Source of the DNA: Acetobacteraceae bacterium
GTDB lineage: Bacteria > Pseudomonadota > Alphaproteobacteria > Acetobacterales > Acetobacteraceae
DNA: 64,000 nucleotides
Direction of reading: 5' to 3'
Assembly: GCA_027482245.1 (NCBI GenBank)
Contig: JAIXWG010000071.1
Span: 1 to 64,000, forward strand
Each line of letters begins with the position of its first letter. Position 1 is the first letter of the stretch. Of this stretch, positions 43,190 through 51,571 are shown piece after piece. The notes under the pieces were generated by a model that did no database searches, was not told the origin of the DNA, and was given only the letters and a program-made list of their open reading frames with translations. The position numbers and the translations under genes are program-made.

Positions 43190-43506
43190 GGAAACCCGCC
43201 GCGTCCCGTAGCCGCGCCTCCGGCGTGCCGCGCGCGAAGCTGGCCGCCGTGCTGGACCGCGTCGCCGACGAATACGCGCATTTCGTCAGCGACCCGCCGC
43301 TGGAGGATGTGCCGCCGGATTCGAAGAACTTCGCCGCCCGGCAATCCGCGGCCCGCGCGGCGCTCGCGCATATCAGCGAACTCGCCGCCCTGGCCGCGGA
43401 GGAGGAGGCGGAGCCCGAGGCGACGGTGGATGAGATCCTGGCCGATGCCCGCGCCCGGATCGCCGAGGAAGGCCAGGGCCAGCCACCGGAGGAGGAGGAG
43501 GCGTGA
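43186..43506 (+). CDS. Small terminase subunit candidate (gp18-like)
   Basis: A 106-residue protein directly before and overlapping the large terminase gene, the place of T7 gene 18. It has a basic start (RKPAASRSRASGVPRAK), a helical middle (LDRVADEYAHFVSDPPLED, AARAALAHISELAALAAEE) and a very acidic tail (EEEAEPEATVDEI, PPEEEEA). No clear helix-turn-helix is visible, so the DNA-recognition role is assigned from position. It overlaps the fibre stop by 4 bases. Confidence 0.68.
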   Translation: MRKPAASRSRASGVPRAKLAAVLDRVADEYAHFVSDPPLEDVPPDSKNFAARQSAARAALAHISELAALAAEEEAEPEATVDEILADARARIAEEGQGQPPEEEEA

Positions 43507-44939
43507 CGCCGCGCCCCGCCGATCTTCTGGAATTCGCCTGGATCTGGAACCAGGCCAGCGGCCTCGGCACCCCCGCCCTGCACCGGCGCGTGCTGCGCTG
43601 GCTGCAGGCGCGGCAGGATGGCGGGGACCGGCGCCTGCTGCTGATGGCCTTCCGCGGCTTCGGCAAGTCCACGCTCATCGGCCTCTACTGCGCCTGGCGG
43701 CTCTACCGGGCGCCGGAGACGCGGATCCTGGTGCTGGCGGCGGACCATGCGCTGGCGACGAAGATGGCGGCGAATGTGCGCCGCATCCTCGGCCGCCATC
43801 CGCTCTGCGCCACGCTGCTGCCGGGGCATGGGGAGGGATCCTGGGCGTCGGACCGCTTCACCGTGGCGCGCGAGGGTGTGCTGCGCGATGCCTCCATGCT
43901 GGCGGCGGGCATCGGCGGCAACATCACCGGCGCGCGCGCCGACCTCATCATCTGCGACGATGTCGAGGTCGCCGGCAATTGCGACACGCCGGGGAAGCGG
44001 GAGGAGCTGCGGGAGAGGCTGACGGAGGCGGAATTTGTCCTCGTCCCCGGCGGCACCATCCTGTTCGTCGGCACGCCGCATACGGAGGAAAGCCTCTATG
44101 CGGAAGGCGATGACGCCTTCCTCTCCGGCTATCGCCGCCTGACGTTGCCGCTGCTGGATGCGGAAGGGCGCAGCGCCTGGCCGGAACGCTTCCCGGACCC
44201 GGCGGTGGCGGCGCTGCGCGACCGCGTCGGGCCGCTCGCCTTCCGCCGGCAGATGATGCTGGAGCCGGTGGCGATGGGGGCCGCGCGGCTCGATCCCGCG
44301 GCGATCGTCCGCTACGCCGCGGAGATCGACTACCGGGAGGCCAATGGCCGCGGCGTGCTGTCGCTGATGGGCACGCGCCTCGTCTCCGGCGGCGGCTGGT
44401 GGGACCCGGCCTATGGCCGGCCCGGCAGCGGCGATGCCAGCGTGCTGGCCGCCGTGTTCGGGGATGCGGAGGGGCGCCACTACCTCCATCGCATCGCCTA
44501 CCTGCTGCACGACCCCGATGCGGCGGAGGACGCCGCCACCCAGCAATGCCGCGCGGTGGCGGCGCTGGCGCGGGAGCTGATGCTGCCGGTGGTGCGGGTC
44601 GAGACCAATGGCCTCGGCCGCTTCCTGCCCGGGCTGCTGCGGCAGGAGATGTCCCGCGCCGGCGCCGCCTGCACGGTGGTGGAGGCGACCAGCCGCCGCG
44701 CCAAGTCGGACCGCATCCTGGCGGCGCTGGACCCGGTGCTGGCCGCGCGGCGCCTGTCCGCGCATGAGAGCGTGATGCGCGGCCGCTTCGTGCGGGAGAT
44801 GGCGGAATGGCGCCCCGATGCGCCCGGGCTGCACGACGATGCGCTGGATGCCGTGGCGGGCTGCCTGCTGGCGGAACCGGTGCGCCTGCCCTTCGCGCCG
44901 CCCGCGCCCCGCACCGCGCTGCCCTGGCGCGGGGCCTAG
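43503..44939 (+). CDS. Terminase large subunit (DNA maturase B type)
   Basis: A 478-residue packaging motor of the T7 gp19 type. The ATPase Walker A is AFRGFGKS (49-56) and Walker B is LIICDDVE (148-155), followed by the coupling motif block GGTILFVGTPHTEESLY. The C-terminal RNase-H-like nuclease domain shows GWWDPAYGRPGSGDASVLAAVFGD and, later, HDDALDAVAGCLL, with the acidic residues needed to cut DNA. Both domains seem intact. It starts at a GTG that overlaps the previous stop. T7 gp19 is 586 residues, so this is a short form. Confidence 0.9.
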   Translation: MTPRPADLLEFAWIWNQASGLGTPALHRRVLRWLQARQDGGDRRLLLMAFRGFGKSTLIGLYCAWRLYRAPETRILVLAADHALATKMAANVRRILGRHPLCATLLPGHGEGSWASDRFTVAREGVLRDASMLAAGIGGNITGARADLIICDDVEVAGNCDTPGKREELRERLTEAEFVLVPGGTILFVGTPHTEESLYAEGDDAFLSGYRRLTLPLLDAEGRSAWPERFPDPAVAALRDRVGPLAFRRQMMLEPVAMGAARLDPAAIVRYAAEIDYREANGRGVLSLMGTRLVSGGGWWDPAYGRPGSGDASVLAAVFGDAEGRHYLHRIAYLLHDPDAAEDAATQQCRAVAALARELMLPVVRVETNGLGRFLPGLLRQEMSRAGAACTVVEATSRRAKSDRILAALDPVLAARRLSAHESVMRGRFVREMAEWRPDAPGLHDDALDAVAGCLLAEPVRLPFAPPAPRTALPWRGA

Positions 44940-44943
44940 CGTC

Positions 44944-45162
44944 CTACGCCCGCTTGCGGGCGATCTCCGTCCCGTGCCGGTCGAGGCCTTCCGCCGTCGC
45001 CTCGTAGCGCCCGTCGGGGCGGGCCCGCGCCAGCCCCATGCCGGCCAGCCGCTGCAGGCAGGGGCCGTCCTTCAGCCCGTCAGGGCGCCCATGCGGCCGC
45101 ACCAGCGTCAGCCGGTGCAGCGCCGATCGGCAGCAGGTCTCCAGGTAAGGCTCGTTCCACAT
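44944..45162 (-). CDS. Small conserved protein on the opposite strand of the phage cluster
   Basis: A 72-residue protein, the only minus-strand gene inside the cluster. It reads MWNEPYLETCCRSALHRLTLVRPHG, then DGPCLQRLAGMGLARARPDGRYEATAEGLDRHGTEIARK. The second half looks like a winged-helix wing (leucine-rich helix, then RPDGRYEATAEG), so it may bind DNA. Its stop lies 5 bases from the terminase stop. Whether it regulates lysis or is a host gene carried in is unknown. Confidence 0.62.
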   Translation of the reverse strand: MWNEPYLETCCRSALHRLTLVRPHGRPDGLKDGPCLQRLAGMGLARARPDGRYEATAEGLDRHGTEIARKRA

Positions 45163-45255
45163 CGGTCCGCGCGACGCATCCCCCCTGCCGCGCGGCCCTT
45201 CCGCGCGGCCACCCCAGGGTGGTTCCGCCGCCGCTTCCCTTCAAGGAGTGCCCCC

Positions 45256-45624
45256 ATGATCCCCGATCTCCCGCCCCAGCTGCTGGCCGCGGCCGCGGAT
45301 GCGCCCCTGGCCCTGCTGATGGTCTGGATGGTGCACCTGCTGCGCCGCGACCTGATGATGCGGCCCGAGGCGCCGCCCGCCCCGCCGGCCTCCTCCGCCC
45401 GCGACGACCTGGCGGAATTCAAGCTGGAGGTGGCGCGCACCTATGTGCCCCTGTCCCTGATCAGGGACCTGGATTCGCGCCTGTCGCTCCACCTCGTCCG
45501 CATCGAGGAGAAGCTGGACGAGGTCAGCCGCGCCGCGACGGCCGCCGCCGCCATCTCCGGCCAGGTGGTGCCCCAGCGCAAGGTCGGCTTCGCCGCCCGC
45601 GCGGAAGCGGAGCCGCGGGCATGA
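45256..45624 (+). CDS. Holin-like membrane protein
   Basis: A 122-residue protein with one N-terminal hydrophobic segment (LLAAAADAPLALLMVWMVHLL) followed by arginines, a proline-rich linker and a helical part (LAEFKLEVARTYVPLSLIRDLDSRLSLHLVRIEEKLDEVSRAA). One membrane span before a cytosolic coiled coil, next to a lysin gene, fits a single-span holin, but a spanin or internal particle protein is possible. The block LEVARTYVPLSLIRDLDSRL is common in small phage proteins next to lysis genes. Its stop overlaps the SleB start. Confidence 0.65.
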   Translation: MIPDLPPQLLAAAADAPLALLMVWMVHLLRRDLMMRPEAPPAPPASSARDDLAEFKLEVARTYVPLSLIRDLDSRLSLHLVRIEEKLDEVSRAATAAAAISGQVVPQRKVGFAARAEAEPRA

Positions 45625-46067
45625 GCGCGGCGCTGCACGCCCCGGGCTCGGCGCCGAACCTGACGGTGCTGGCGCTGACGCTGTGGGGGGAAGCCGCCGG
45701 CCGCCCCGTGCGGGGGCTGGAGGGGATCGCCGCGGTGGTGATGAACCGCCTGCGCCTGGCTTCCCGCCCCGAGGGGCCGAGGCACCTCGGCACCAGCATC
45801 AGCGGCATCTGCCGCGCGCCCTTCCAGTTCGCCTGCTGGCACCCCCGGCATCCCCGGCGCGATGCCATGGCGGACCCCGCGACGCGGGATGATCCGGCCT
45901 TCGCCATCTGCCAGCGCATCGCCGCCCGCGCCCTGGCCGGCGCGCTGCCGGACCCGACGCAGGGCGCCACCCACTACCACGCGGCGGAGACGCTGCCGCG
46001 CTGGGCGGTGGGCCAGGTGCCGGTTGCGGAAGCGGGCGGGCTTGTCTTCTACCGGCTGCTCGGCTGA
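45621..46067 (+). CDS. SleB-type cell wall hydrolase (endolysin candidate)
   Basis: A 148-residue hydrolase of the Hydrolase_2/SleB family, which cuts the glycan of peptidoglycan as a lytic transglycosylase. The signature LALTLWGEAAGRPVRGLEGIAAVVMNRL places the likely catalytic Glu24. CRAPFQFACWHP and TQGATHYHAAETLPRWA are the other conserved blocks. No signal peptide, so a holin would be needed, which fits the gene before it. SleB-like lysins are common in alphaproteobacterial phages and in gene transfer agents. It starts inside the stop of the holin-like gene. Confidence 0.87.
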   Translation: MSAALHAPGSAPNLTVLALTLWGEAAGRPVRGLEGIAAVVMNRLRLASRPEGPRHLGTSISGICRAPFQFACWHPRHPRRDAMADPATRDDPAFAICQRIAARALAGALPDPTQGATHYHAAETLPRWAVGQVPVAEAGGLVFYRLLG

Positions 46068-46096
46068 AACCGGCCCGGCAAGCCGGGGGCCAGGGC

Positions 46097-46453
46097 ATGG
46101 AAGACCGCATCTACACCATGGTGAGGGAAGCCGATTGGCGCGCGGCGGAAGCGGCCGGCGCCTATGCCGGCAGCGCCGATGACCGCCGCGACGGCTTCCT
46201 GCATTTCTCCACCGCCGCGCAGCTGCGCGGCAGCGCGGCCAAGCACCGCGCCGGCGTCGCCGATCTCTGGCTGGTGGAAGCCGATGCGAAGCGGCTGGGG
46301 GATGCGCTGAAGTGGGAAGCCGCCTCGGCCAGCAGCCGCCCGGGCCTGTTCCCGCACCTCTACGCCACGCTGCCGCTTTCCGCCGTTCTGTCCGTCACCC
46401 GGCTCCCTTTGCGCGCGGATGGCACGCACGACTTCCCGGCAACGATTCCCTGA
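46097..46453 (+). CDS. DUF952 family protein
   Basis: A 118-residue protein of the DUF952 family, recognised by IYTMVREADWRAAEAAGAYAGSADDRRDGFLHFSTAAQL and FPHLYATLPLSAVLSVTRLPL. Members are small cytoplasmic proteins of unknown activity, related by fold to ADP-ribosyl transferase-like proteins. It follows the lysin gene by 29 bases and could be read from the cluster promoter, but the family is a normal chromosomal one, so I place the right border of the phage cluster before it. Confidence 0.85.
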   Translation: MEDRIYTMVREADWRAAEAAGAYAGSADDRRDGFLHFSTAAQLRGSAAKHRAGVADLWLVEADAKRLGDALKWEAASASSRPGLFPHLYATLPLSAVLSVTRLPLRADGTHDFPATIP

Positions 46454-46456
46454 AGT

Positions 46457-47188
46457 TTACCCGCAGCGCGACGTCGCGATGCGGCAGGACACGCCCGCGG
46501 CCAGCCGGCCGGAACAGTCGCGGAGTGCGGCGAATTCGGCCGAGGTCTCATCCGCGCCCGCGCCCGTCCCGTAGTGGGAGATGGTGAAGGTCCGGGGATC
46601 CGAGGTGATGACCAGGCCGTTCGCGCGGATGCCATAGGCAACCGCCAGGCAGCGATCCGCCGTCTCCGCCAGCAGCCGGCAGGGGTTGTTGTTGTTGCGG
46701 CGGAAGCACTCCGTCTCCGCCCCCCGATGCGCCGCCATCCGTTCCTGCGGCATGGAGACGGCAAGCCCGCGCGCGGGCGGCGCCGCCGCATAGGCGACGA
46801 TGCTGCGGCCGGGCGCCGCCGTGGCGCGCTGCGGCATCACGCTCGGCACGCCCGCCGCCAGGCCCGCCCCCGCGGCGGCGCCGGCCATCACGCCGGCCGC
46901 GCCGGGGCCCGTGCTGCCGCGCCCCGTGGCTTCCGGCGTGCCGCGCTGGTTCTGCCGGGACAGATGCCGTTCACCCGCCGCGCAGCGCACCAGGCAGGCC
47001 TGCACGGGCTGCGGGTTCATGGCGCGATCGGGCATCCGCGCATCGCATTGCCGCCGGCAGGACATGCTGTCCACCGGCTTGTTCGCCTGGTTGGGCTGGG
47101 CGTCAGCCCGCAGGGGCAGCCAGAGCGCCATGAGCAGGAAGACAAGGGCGGAGAGCCGGCGAAAGCCGACTCCTTCCGAAGTGAGCAT
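46457..47188 (-). CDS. Secreted Cys-rich protein with DUF4189-like domain
   Basis: A 243-residue exported protein. The signal peptide is LSALVFLLMALWLPLRADAQ. The mature start has a four-cysteine pair pattern (SCRRQCDARMPDRAMNPQPVQACLVRCAAGE), then a long Gly/Ala/Pro linker, then a C-terminal domain (ECFRRNNNNPCRLLAETADRCLAVAYGIRANGLV, AEFAALRDCSGR, SCRIATSRC). The cysteine spacing and the C-terminal alanine-rich repeat resemble DUF4189 proteins. It is likely periplasmic with disulfides. Function is unknown. The stop is 3 bases from the DUF952 stop; the genes are convergent. Confidence 0.72.
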   Translation of the reverse strand: MLTSEGVGFRRLSALVFLLMALWLPLRADAQPNQANKPVDSMSCRRQCDARMPDRAMNPQPVQACLVRCAAGERHLSRQNQRGTPEATGRGSTGPGAAGVMAGAAAGAGLAAGVPSVMPQRATAAPGRSIVAYAAAPPARGLAVSMPQERMAAHRGAETECFRRNNNNPCRLLAETADRCLAVAYGIRANGLVITSDPRTFTISHYGTGAGADETSAEFAALRDCSGRLAAGVSCRIATSRCG

Positions 47189-47318
47189 CTCAGGGTCGCC
47201 TTGAATAACACACGCCCAGATCGTTCATTTTGTATACCTGGTGCGTTGGAAGGTTACTCCTTAGGCAGAGCGCCGACCAGCCCATTCGATGGAGACACGA
47301 TCCGGTTTCACGACGGTT

Positions 47319-48296
47319 TCAGTCCGCCTTCGCGCCGCTGCGCCGCACCGCCTCCGCCCACCGCACCCGTTCCGCCGCCAGGAAGGCATCGAGGCTGCGG
47401 TCGCCGAGCGCCACAGGCTCCGCGCTCCGCGCCCGCATCAGCCCCTTGTAGCCGTCGGAGGCCGTGACCTCCGCCACCGCCGCCGAGAGCCGCGCGACCA
47501 CCGGCGCGGGGGTCGCGACCGGCGCGAACATCCCGAACCAGTTAGGCGCATCCAGGCTGGGGAAGCCGGCCTCCACCAGGCTCGGCACTTCCGGCAGGTC
47601 GGCGACGCGGCCGCGAGTCGCGATGCCGACGATCCGCGCCTGGCCGCCCTGGTGCAGCGGCAGCGCCGTGGTCAGCGCATCGAACAGCATCGCCACCTGC
47701 CCGCCCGCCAGGTCCGCCAGCGCCGGCGGGCTGCCGCGATAGGGGACATGCACCATCCTGAGCCCCGCATCGGCGGCGAAAAGCTCCGCCGTCAGATGCG
47801 TCAGCGACCCGGCGCCGGAGGAGGCGAAGGTGACCTCCCCGGGCTTCGCACGCGCCGCCTGCAGCAGGGCGGGCAGCGTCGGCTCCGGCAGGGCGCGGGG
47901 GCTGACCAGCATGACGTTGGCCTGCGCGCCCAGCAGGCCAAGGCAGGTGAAGTCGCTGTCCGGGTCGTAGTTCAGCCGGTTGTAGAGCGGCTTGGCGATG
48001 CCCATCACGGCGGGCCCGACGGCGAGCAGCGTGTAGCCATCGGGCGCCGCCTTCGCGACCGCCTCCGACCCCACATTGCCGCCCGCGCCGGCGCGGTTCT
48101 CCACCACCACCGGCTGGCCGAGGCTGCGCGCCATCGCCTCCGCCGCCGCGCGCGCCAGGATGTCGGTGATGCCGCCCGGCGCGAAGGGCACGACGACGCG
48201 CAGCGGCCGGGTCGGGAAGGCGGGCTGCGCGAGGACCGGCGCGGCCAGGCCACCGGCCAGGCCACCCAGCAGCAGGCGACGGGCGAGCAGGGTCAT
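47319..48296 (-). CDS. Bug-family (TctC) receptor, second copy
   Basis: A 325-residue periplasmic receptor with signal peptide LLARRLLLGGLAGGLAAPVLAQ, the family opening RPLRVVVPFAPGGITDILAR, the ligand stretch NRAGAGGNVGSEAVAKAAPDG and VHVPYRGSPPALADLAGGQVAMLFD. As with the copy at 2001 there are no TctAB genes beside it. It is divergent from an ABC-type receptor and amidase pair, 202 bases away. The ligand is unknown, probably a small carboxylate or amide-derived acid. Confidence 0.9.
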   Translation of the reverse strand: MTLLARRLLLGGLAGGLAAPVLAQPAFPTRPLRVVVPFAPGGITDILARAAAEAMARSLGQPVVVENRAGAGGNVGSEAVAKAAPDGYTLLAVGPAVMGIAKPLYNRLNYDPDSDFTCLGLLGAQANVMLVSPRALPEPTLPALLQAARAKPGEVTFASSGAGSLTHLTAELFAADAGLRMVHVPYRGSPPALADLAGGQVAMLFDALTTALPLHQGGQARIVGIATRGRVADLPEVPSLVEAGFPSLDAPNWFGMFAPVATPAPVVARLSAAVAEVTASDGYKGLMRARSAEPVALGDRSLDAFLAAERVRWAEAVRRSGAKAD

Positions 48297-48498
48297 GGCG
48301 AGGTCTCCGCGCGGATGAGGCGGAAGCATCCCCCGCCTGCTGCAGCGCGGCAATGCAGGAACAGGATTTCTGCACAGATTGCTGGCAAGGCATCGCGCAG
48401 CACGAAAATCAGCATTGTTTTGGGGCAGTTCGCCCGCCTTGCGCGCAGCGGCTCCAGGGCGGAAGCTCCCCGGCGCCCATCGCGAAAGCCCCCGCCGC

Positions 48499-50082
48499 AT
48501 GACCAGGCCCCGCCGTCTCGCCCCCCGGCTGCTGCTCGCCTCGCTGCTGGCAGCTTCCCTGCCAACCGCGACGCAGGCGCAGGGGCTGACGCTGGCGCTG
48601 GCCTCCACCCCCACCGCCATCGACCCGCATTTCCACAACCTGGTGCCGAACAACGCCATCGCGGCGCATGTCTTCGACAAGCTGGTGCACCAGGACGAGC
48701 GGCAGCAGCTGGTCCCGGGCCTGGCGGAGTCCTGGCGACCCCTCTCCGACACCGTCTGGGAATTCCGGCTGCGCGCCGGCGTCACCTTCCATGACGGCGC
48801 GGCGCTGGAGGCGGAGGACGTCGCCGCCAGCCTGCGCCGCGTGCCCGCGGTGCCGAACAGCCCCGGCCCCTTCACGCAATTCACCCGCGGCATCGCGAGC
48901 GTCGAGGTGGTGGATGCGCGGACGCTGCGTATCACGACGCGCGGCCCGCAGCCGCTGCTGCCGACGGACCTCTCCGTCATCAACATCATCCCGCGCCGTC
49001 TGGAAGCGGCCACCACCGCCGATTTCCGCGCCGGCACCGCCATGGTCGGCACCGGCCCCTTCCGCTTCGAGAGTTTCACGCCCGGCGAGCGCGTGGTGGT
49101 GACGCGGAACGACGGCTACTGGGCTGGCCCCGCGCCCTGGCAGCGCGTGACGCTGCGCATCATCCCGAATGACAGCGCCCGCGCCGCCGCGCTGCTGGCC
49201 GGCGATGTCGATGCGGTGGATGCCGTGCCGATCACGCAGCTGGAGGCGCTGAAGCGCCGGCCGGACCTCCGGCTGTTCCGCACCACCTCCAACCGCGTGA
49301 TGTTCCTGTCGTTCGACACGTTTCGCGACTCGACGCCGTACGCCACGCAGCGCGGCGGCGGCGCCATGCCGAACCCGCTGCGTGACGCCCGCGTGCGCGC
49401 TGCCATCTCCCGCGCCATCAACCGCCCCGCCATCGTGGAGCGCCTGATGGAAGGCGAGGCCATCGCCGCCGGCGGCCTGCTGGCGGAGGGCTTCTTCGGC
49501 GCCAGCCCGCGCCTGGTGCCGGAGGCCTTCGACCTCGACGGCGCCCGCCGCCTGCTGCGCGAAGCGGGCCTTCCGAACGGCTTCGCGCTCACCATTCACG
49601 GCCCGAACGACCGCTTCCCGAATGACGAGAAGATCCTGCAGGCCGTCGCCCAGATGCTGCAGCGCGCGGGGATCGAGACGCGGGCAGAGGCGCTGCCCTT
49701 CAACACCATCCTCTCCCAGGGCGGCCCGCCCAGCCACGCCTATTCCGCCATGCTGCTGGGCTGGGGCAGCAATACCGGGGAGGCATCGTCGCCGCTCCGC
49801 GCGCTGCTTGCGACGATGGACCGCGACCGGGGCATGGGGGTCGGCAATCGCGGCCGCTATTCCAGCCCGGCGCTGGACGCCGTCATCCAGCAGGCGCTCT
49901 CCACCGTGGACGACGCCGCGCGCAGCGCCCTGCTGCAGCAGGCCAGCGAGATGGCGATGGCCGATCACGCGCTGGTGCCGATCCTCTACCAGGTGAATAT
50001 CTGGGCGACGCGCGGCGGCATCACCTATACGCCGCGCGCGGATGAGTGGACCCTGGCGCGCTTCTTCACCCCTGCGAACTGA
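48499..50082 (+). CDS. Extracytoplasmic ABC receptor, peptide/opine/nickel type (SBP_bac_5)
   Basis: A 527-residue periplasmic binding protein. The signal peptide is APRLLLASLLAASLPTATQAQ. The mature part starts LTLALASTPTAIDPHFHN and has LVPGLAESWRPLSDTVWEFRLRAGVTFHDGAALEAEDV, the cluster 5 signature, and GTGPFRFESFTPGERVVVTRNDGYW. It delivers peptides or related compounds to an ABC permease, which is not in this window. It is followed by an amidase 13 bases on, so the ligand may be an amide. The start is ATG 48499 (MTRPRR). Confidence 0.92.
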   Translation: MTRPRRLAPRLLLASLLAASLPTATQAQGLTLALASTPTAIDPHFHNLVPNNAIAAHVFDKLVHQDERQQLVPGLAESWRPLSDTVWEFRLRAGVTFHDGAALEAEDVAASLRRVPAVPNSPGPFTQFTRGIASVEVVDARTLRITTRGPQPLLPTDLSVINIIPRRLEAATTADFRAGTAMVGTGPFRFESFTPGERVVVTRNDGYWAGPAPWQRVTLRIIPNDSARAAALLAGDVDAVDAVPITQLEALKRRPDLRLFRTTSNRVMFLSFDTFRDSTPYATQRGGGAMPNPLRDARVRAAISRAINRPAIVERLMEGEAIAAGGLLAEGFFGASPRLVPEAFDLDGARRLLREAGLPNGFALTIHGPNDRFPNDEKILQAVAQMLQRAGIETRAEALPFNTILSQGGPPSHAYSAMLLGWGSNTGEASSPLRALLATMDRDRGMGVGNRGRYSSPALDAVIQQALSTVDDAARSALLQQASEMAMADHALVPILYQVNIWATRGGITYTPRADEWTLARFFTPAN

Positions 50083-50095
50083 CGGATACACGACG

Positions 50096-51466
50096 ATGAC
50101 CGAGGCTTGGCGCCTTTCCGCCACCGAACTCGCCGCGCGCTACCGCGCCGGCACGCTGCGGCCGAGCGAGGCGCTGGCCTCCGTCCTCGCCCGCATCGCG
50201 CAGGCGAACCCCGCCATCAACGCCATCGCGACGCTGGACGAGGCGGGCGCCAAGGAAGCCGCCGCGGCCGCCGATGCGCGCTTCTCCGCGGGCAAGCCGC
50301 TCAGCGCGCTGGATGGCGTCCCCGTCTCCATCAAGGACAACATCACCCAGGCCGGGCTGCGCTGCGCCTGGGGCAGCGAGCTCTACCTGGACTACGTGCC
50401 GGAGCACGATGAGACGCCGGTGGCCCGCCTGCGAGCGGCTGGCGCGGTGCTGATCGGCAAGACCAACGTCTCGGAGTTCACGCTGGGCCGCGGCAACATC
50501 GACACCAAGGCCTTCGGCGTCACGCGCAATCCCTACAACCCCGCCTTGACCTCCGGCGCCTCCACCGGCGGCGGCGCGGCGGCGGTCGCGACCGGCTTCG
50601 GGCCCGTGACCCTCGGCACCGATGGCGGCGGGTCCATCCGCCGGCCGGCCTGCCACAACGGCCTCGTGGGCCTGAAGCCCTCCACCGGGCGCGTGGCGCG
50701 CCGCAATGGCCTGCCCATCATTCTCGACGATGCGGAAGTGATCGGGCCGATCGCGCGCACGGTGGATGACCTTGCTGCGACGCTGGCATTGATCCAGGGT
50801 CCGCTGGATGAGGATCGCCTCTCCATCGGCGTGCCCGGCCCGCATGAGGAACCGCCGCCGCCGAAGACCCTGCGCGTGCTCTACATCCCGCAGTTCGGCG
50901 AGTGGAAGGTCGATGCCCCCGTCGCGGAGAGCTGCGCCGAGGCCGCGCGGAACATGGCCGCCCTCGGCCATCGCGTCACGACGGGAACGCTGCCCGTCGA
51001 TCTCGCGCTGTTCGAGAAGCACTGGCCGACCTTCACGCAGGGCGGCCTGGCCTGGCTGCTGCGGGGCAGGGAATGGCGCGGGAAGATCGGCGCGATCTAT
51101 GAGGAGATGGCCGATCGCGGCGCCACCCTGACCGCCGCCGACTACATCGATGGCCTGGCCGCCTTCCGGGAAGTGCAGGCGCAATTCGCCCTGGCCTTCA
51201 AGGAATGGGACGTACTGATGACGCCGACCGCCGGCGCCCTGCCCTGGCCCGCGGACCAGTTCGGCCCGCCGCACAACCGCGCCTTCACCGGCATCGTCAA
51301 CGCGGGCGGGCTGCCCGGCATGAACGTGCCCTGCGCGCCCTCCGCCAACGGCCTGCCCATCGGCTTCCAGCTCATCGGCCCCTATGGCGCGGATTGGCTG
51401 CTCGTGGCGCTGGCGCGGCAGTATGAGGCCGCGCATCCCTGGGCGGATCGCTGGCCGCCGCTCTGA
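50096..51466 (+). CDS. Amidase signature family hydrolase
   Basis: A 456-residue amidase. The Ser-cisSer-Lys triad is visible: Lys80 in PVSIKDNITQ, Ser156 in SGASTGGGAAAVA (the motif usually reads GGSSGG) and Ser180 in GTDGGGSIRRPA. It hydrolyses a carboxamide to acid and ammonia, or is a GatA-like relative; with no GatB/GatC here it is a stand-alone amidase. It is cotranscribed with the ABC receptor upstream, pointing to uptake and breakdown of an amide or peptide-like compound. Confidence 0.92.
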   Translation: MTEAWRLSATELAARYRAGTLRPSEALASVLARIAQANPAINAIATLDEAGAKEAAAAADARFSAGKPLSALDGVPVSIKDNITQAGLRCAWGSELYLDYVPEHDETPVARLRAAGAVLIGKTNVSEFTLGRGNIDTKAFGVTRNPYNPALTSGASTGGGAAAVATGFGPVTLGTDGGGSIRRPACHNGLVGLKPSTGRVARRNGLPIILDDAEVIGPIARTVDDLAATLALIQGPLDEDRLSIGVPGPHEEPPPPKTLRVLYIPQFGEWKVDAPVAESCAEAARNMAALGHRVTTGTLPVDLALFEKHWPTFTQGGLAWLLRGREWRGKIGAIYEEMADRGATLTAADYIDGLAAFREVQAQFALAFKEWDVLMTPTAGALPWPADQFGPPHNRAFTGIVNAGGLPGMNVPCAPSANGLPIGFQLIGPYGADWLLVALARQYEAAHPWADRWPPL

Positions 51467-51521
51467 TGAAGGCTGGATTGCCAAGTCGCAATCCACCTCC
51501 CGTGACCGATGGATGACGGAG

Positions 51522-51556
51522 CCGCGCCGGCGCCCTAAACAGCGCCGGCGCCGCGC
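51522..51556. other. GC-rich dyad between amidase and DUF47 genes
   Basis: GCGCCGGCGCC occurs twice (51524 and 51542) around CTAAACA; since it is nearly self-complementary the two copies can pair. It may be a terminator for the amidase unit. No promoter is evident for the phosphate genes. Confidence 0.35.
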
Positions 51557-51571
51557 CAAGGGATTCCATCC

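Larger units (their letters stand above)
34124..46067 (+). mobile_element. Compact podovirus-like (T7-ordered) morphogenesis cluster
   Basis: About 12 kb of almost gap-free genes in the order small protein, portal, scaffold, capsid, tail tube A, tail tube B, internal protein, tail spike, small terminase candidate, large terminase, holin-like protein, SleB-type lysin. This is the order of the late region of T7-like phages. There is no integrase, excisionase, phage polymerase, replication or large ejection-core gene in the 64 kb. Base composition does not differ visibly from the neighbours, and all frames are open, which suggests long residence and selection. Its extent at the 5' side may include the two small genes from 33214. 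Confidence 0.8.

Noticed and set aside
34124..46067. An RcGTA-type gene transfer agent cluster
   Set aside because: There are no tape measure, long-tail or baseplate genes; the order is that of T7-like short-tailed phages. It may still act like a gene transfer agent, but it is not the known type.
47189..47318. Promoter around the GTATAC at 47232
   Set aside because: The hexamer is palindromic and lacks a partner -35 at a fitting distance for either strand.
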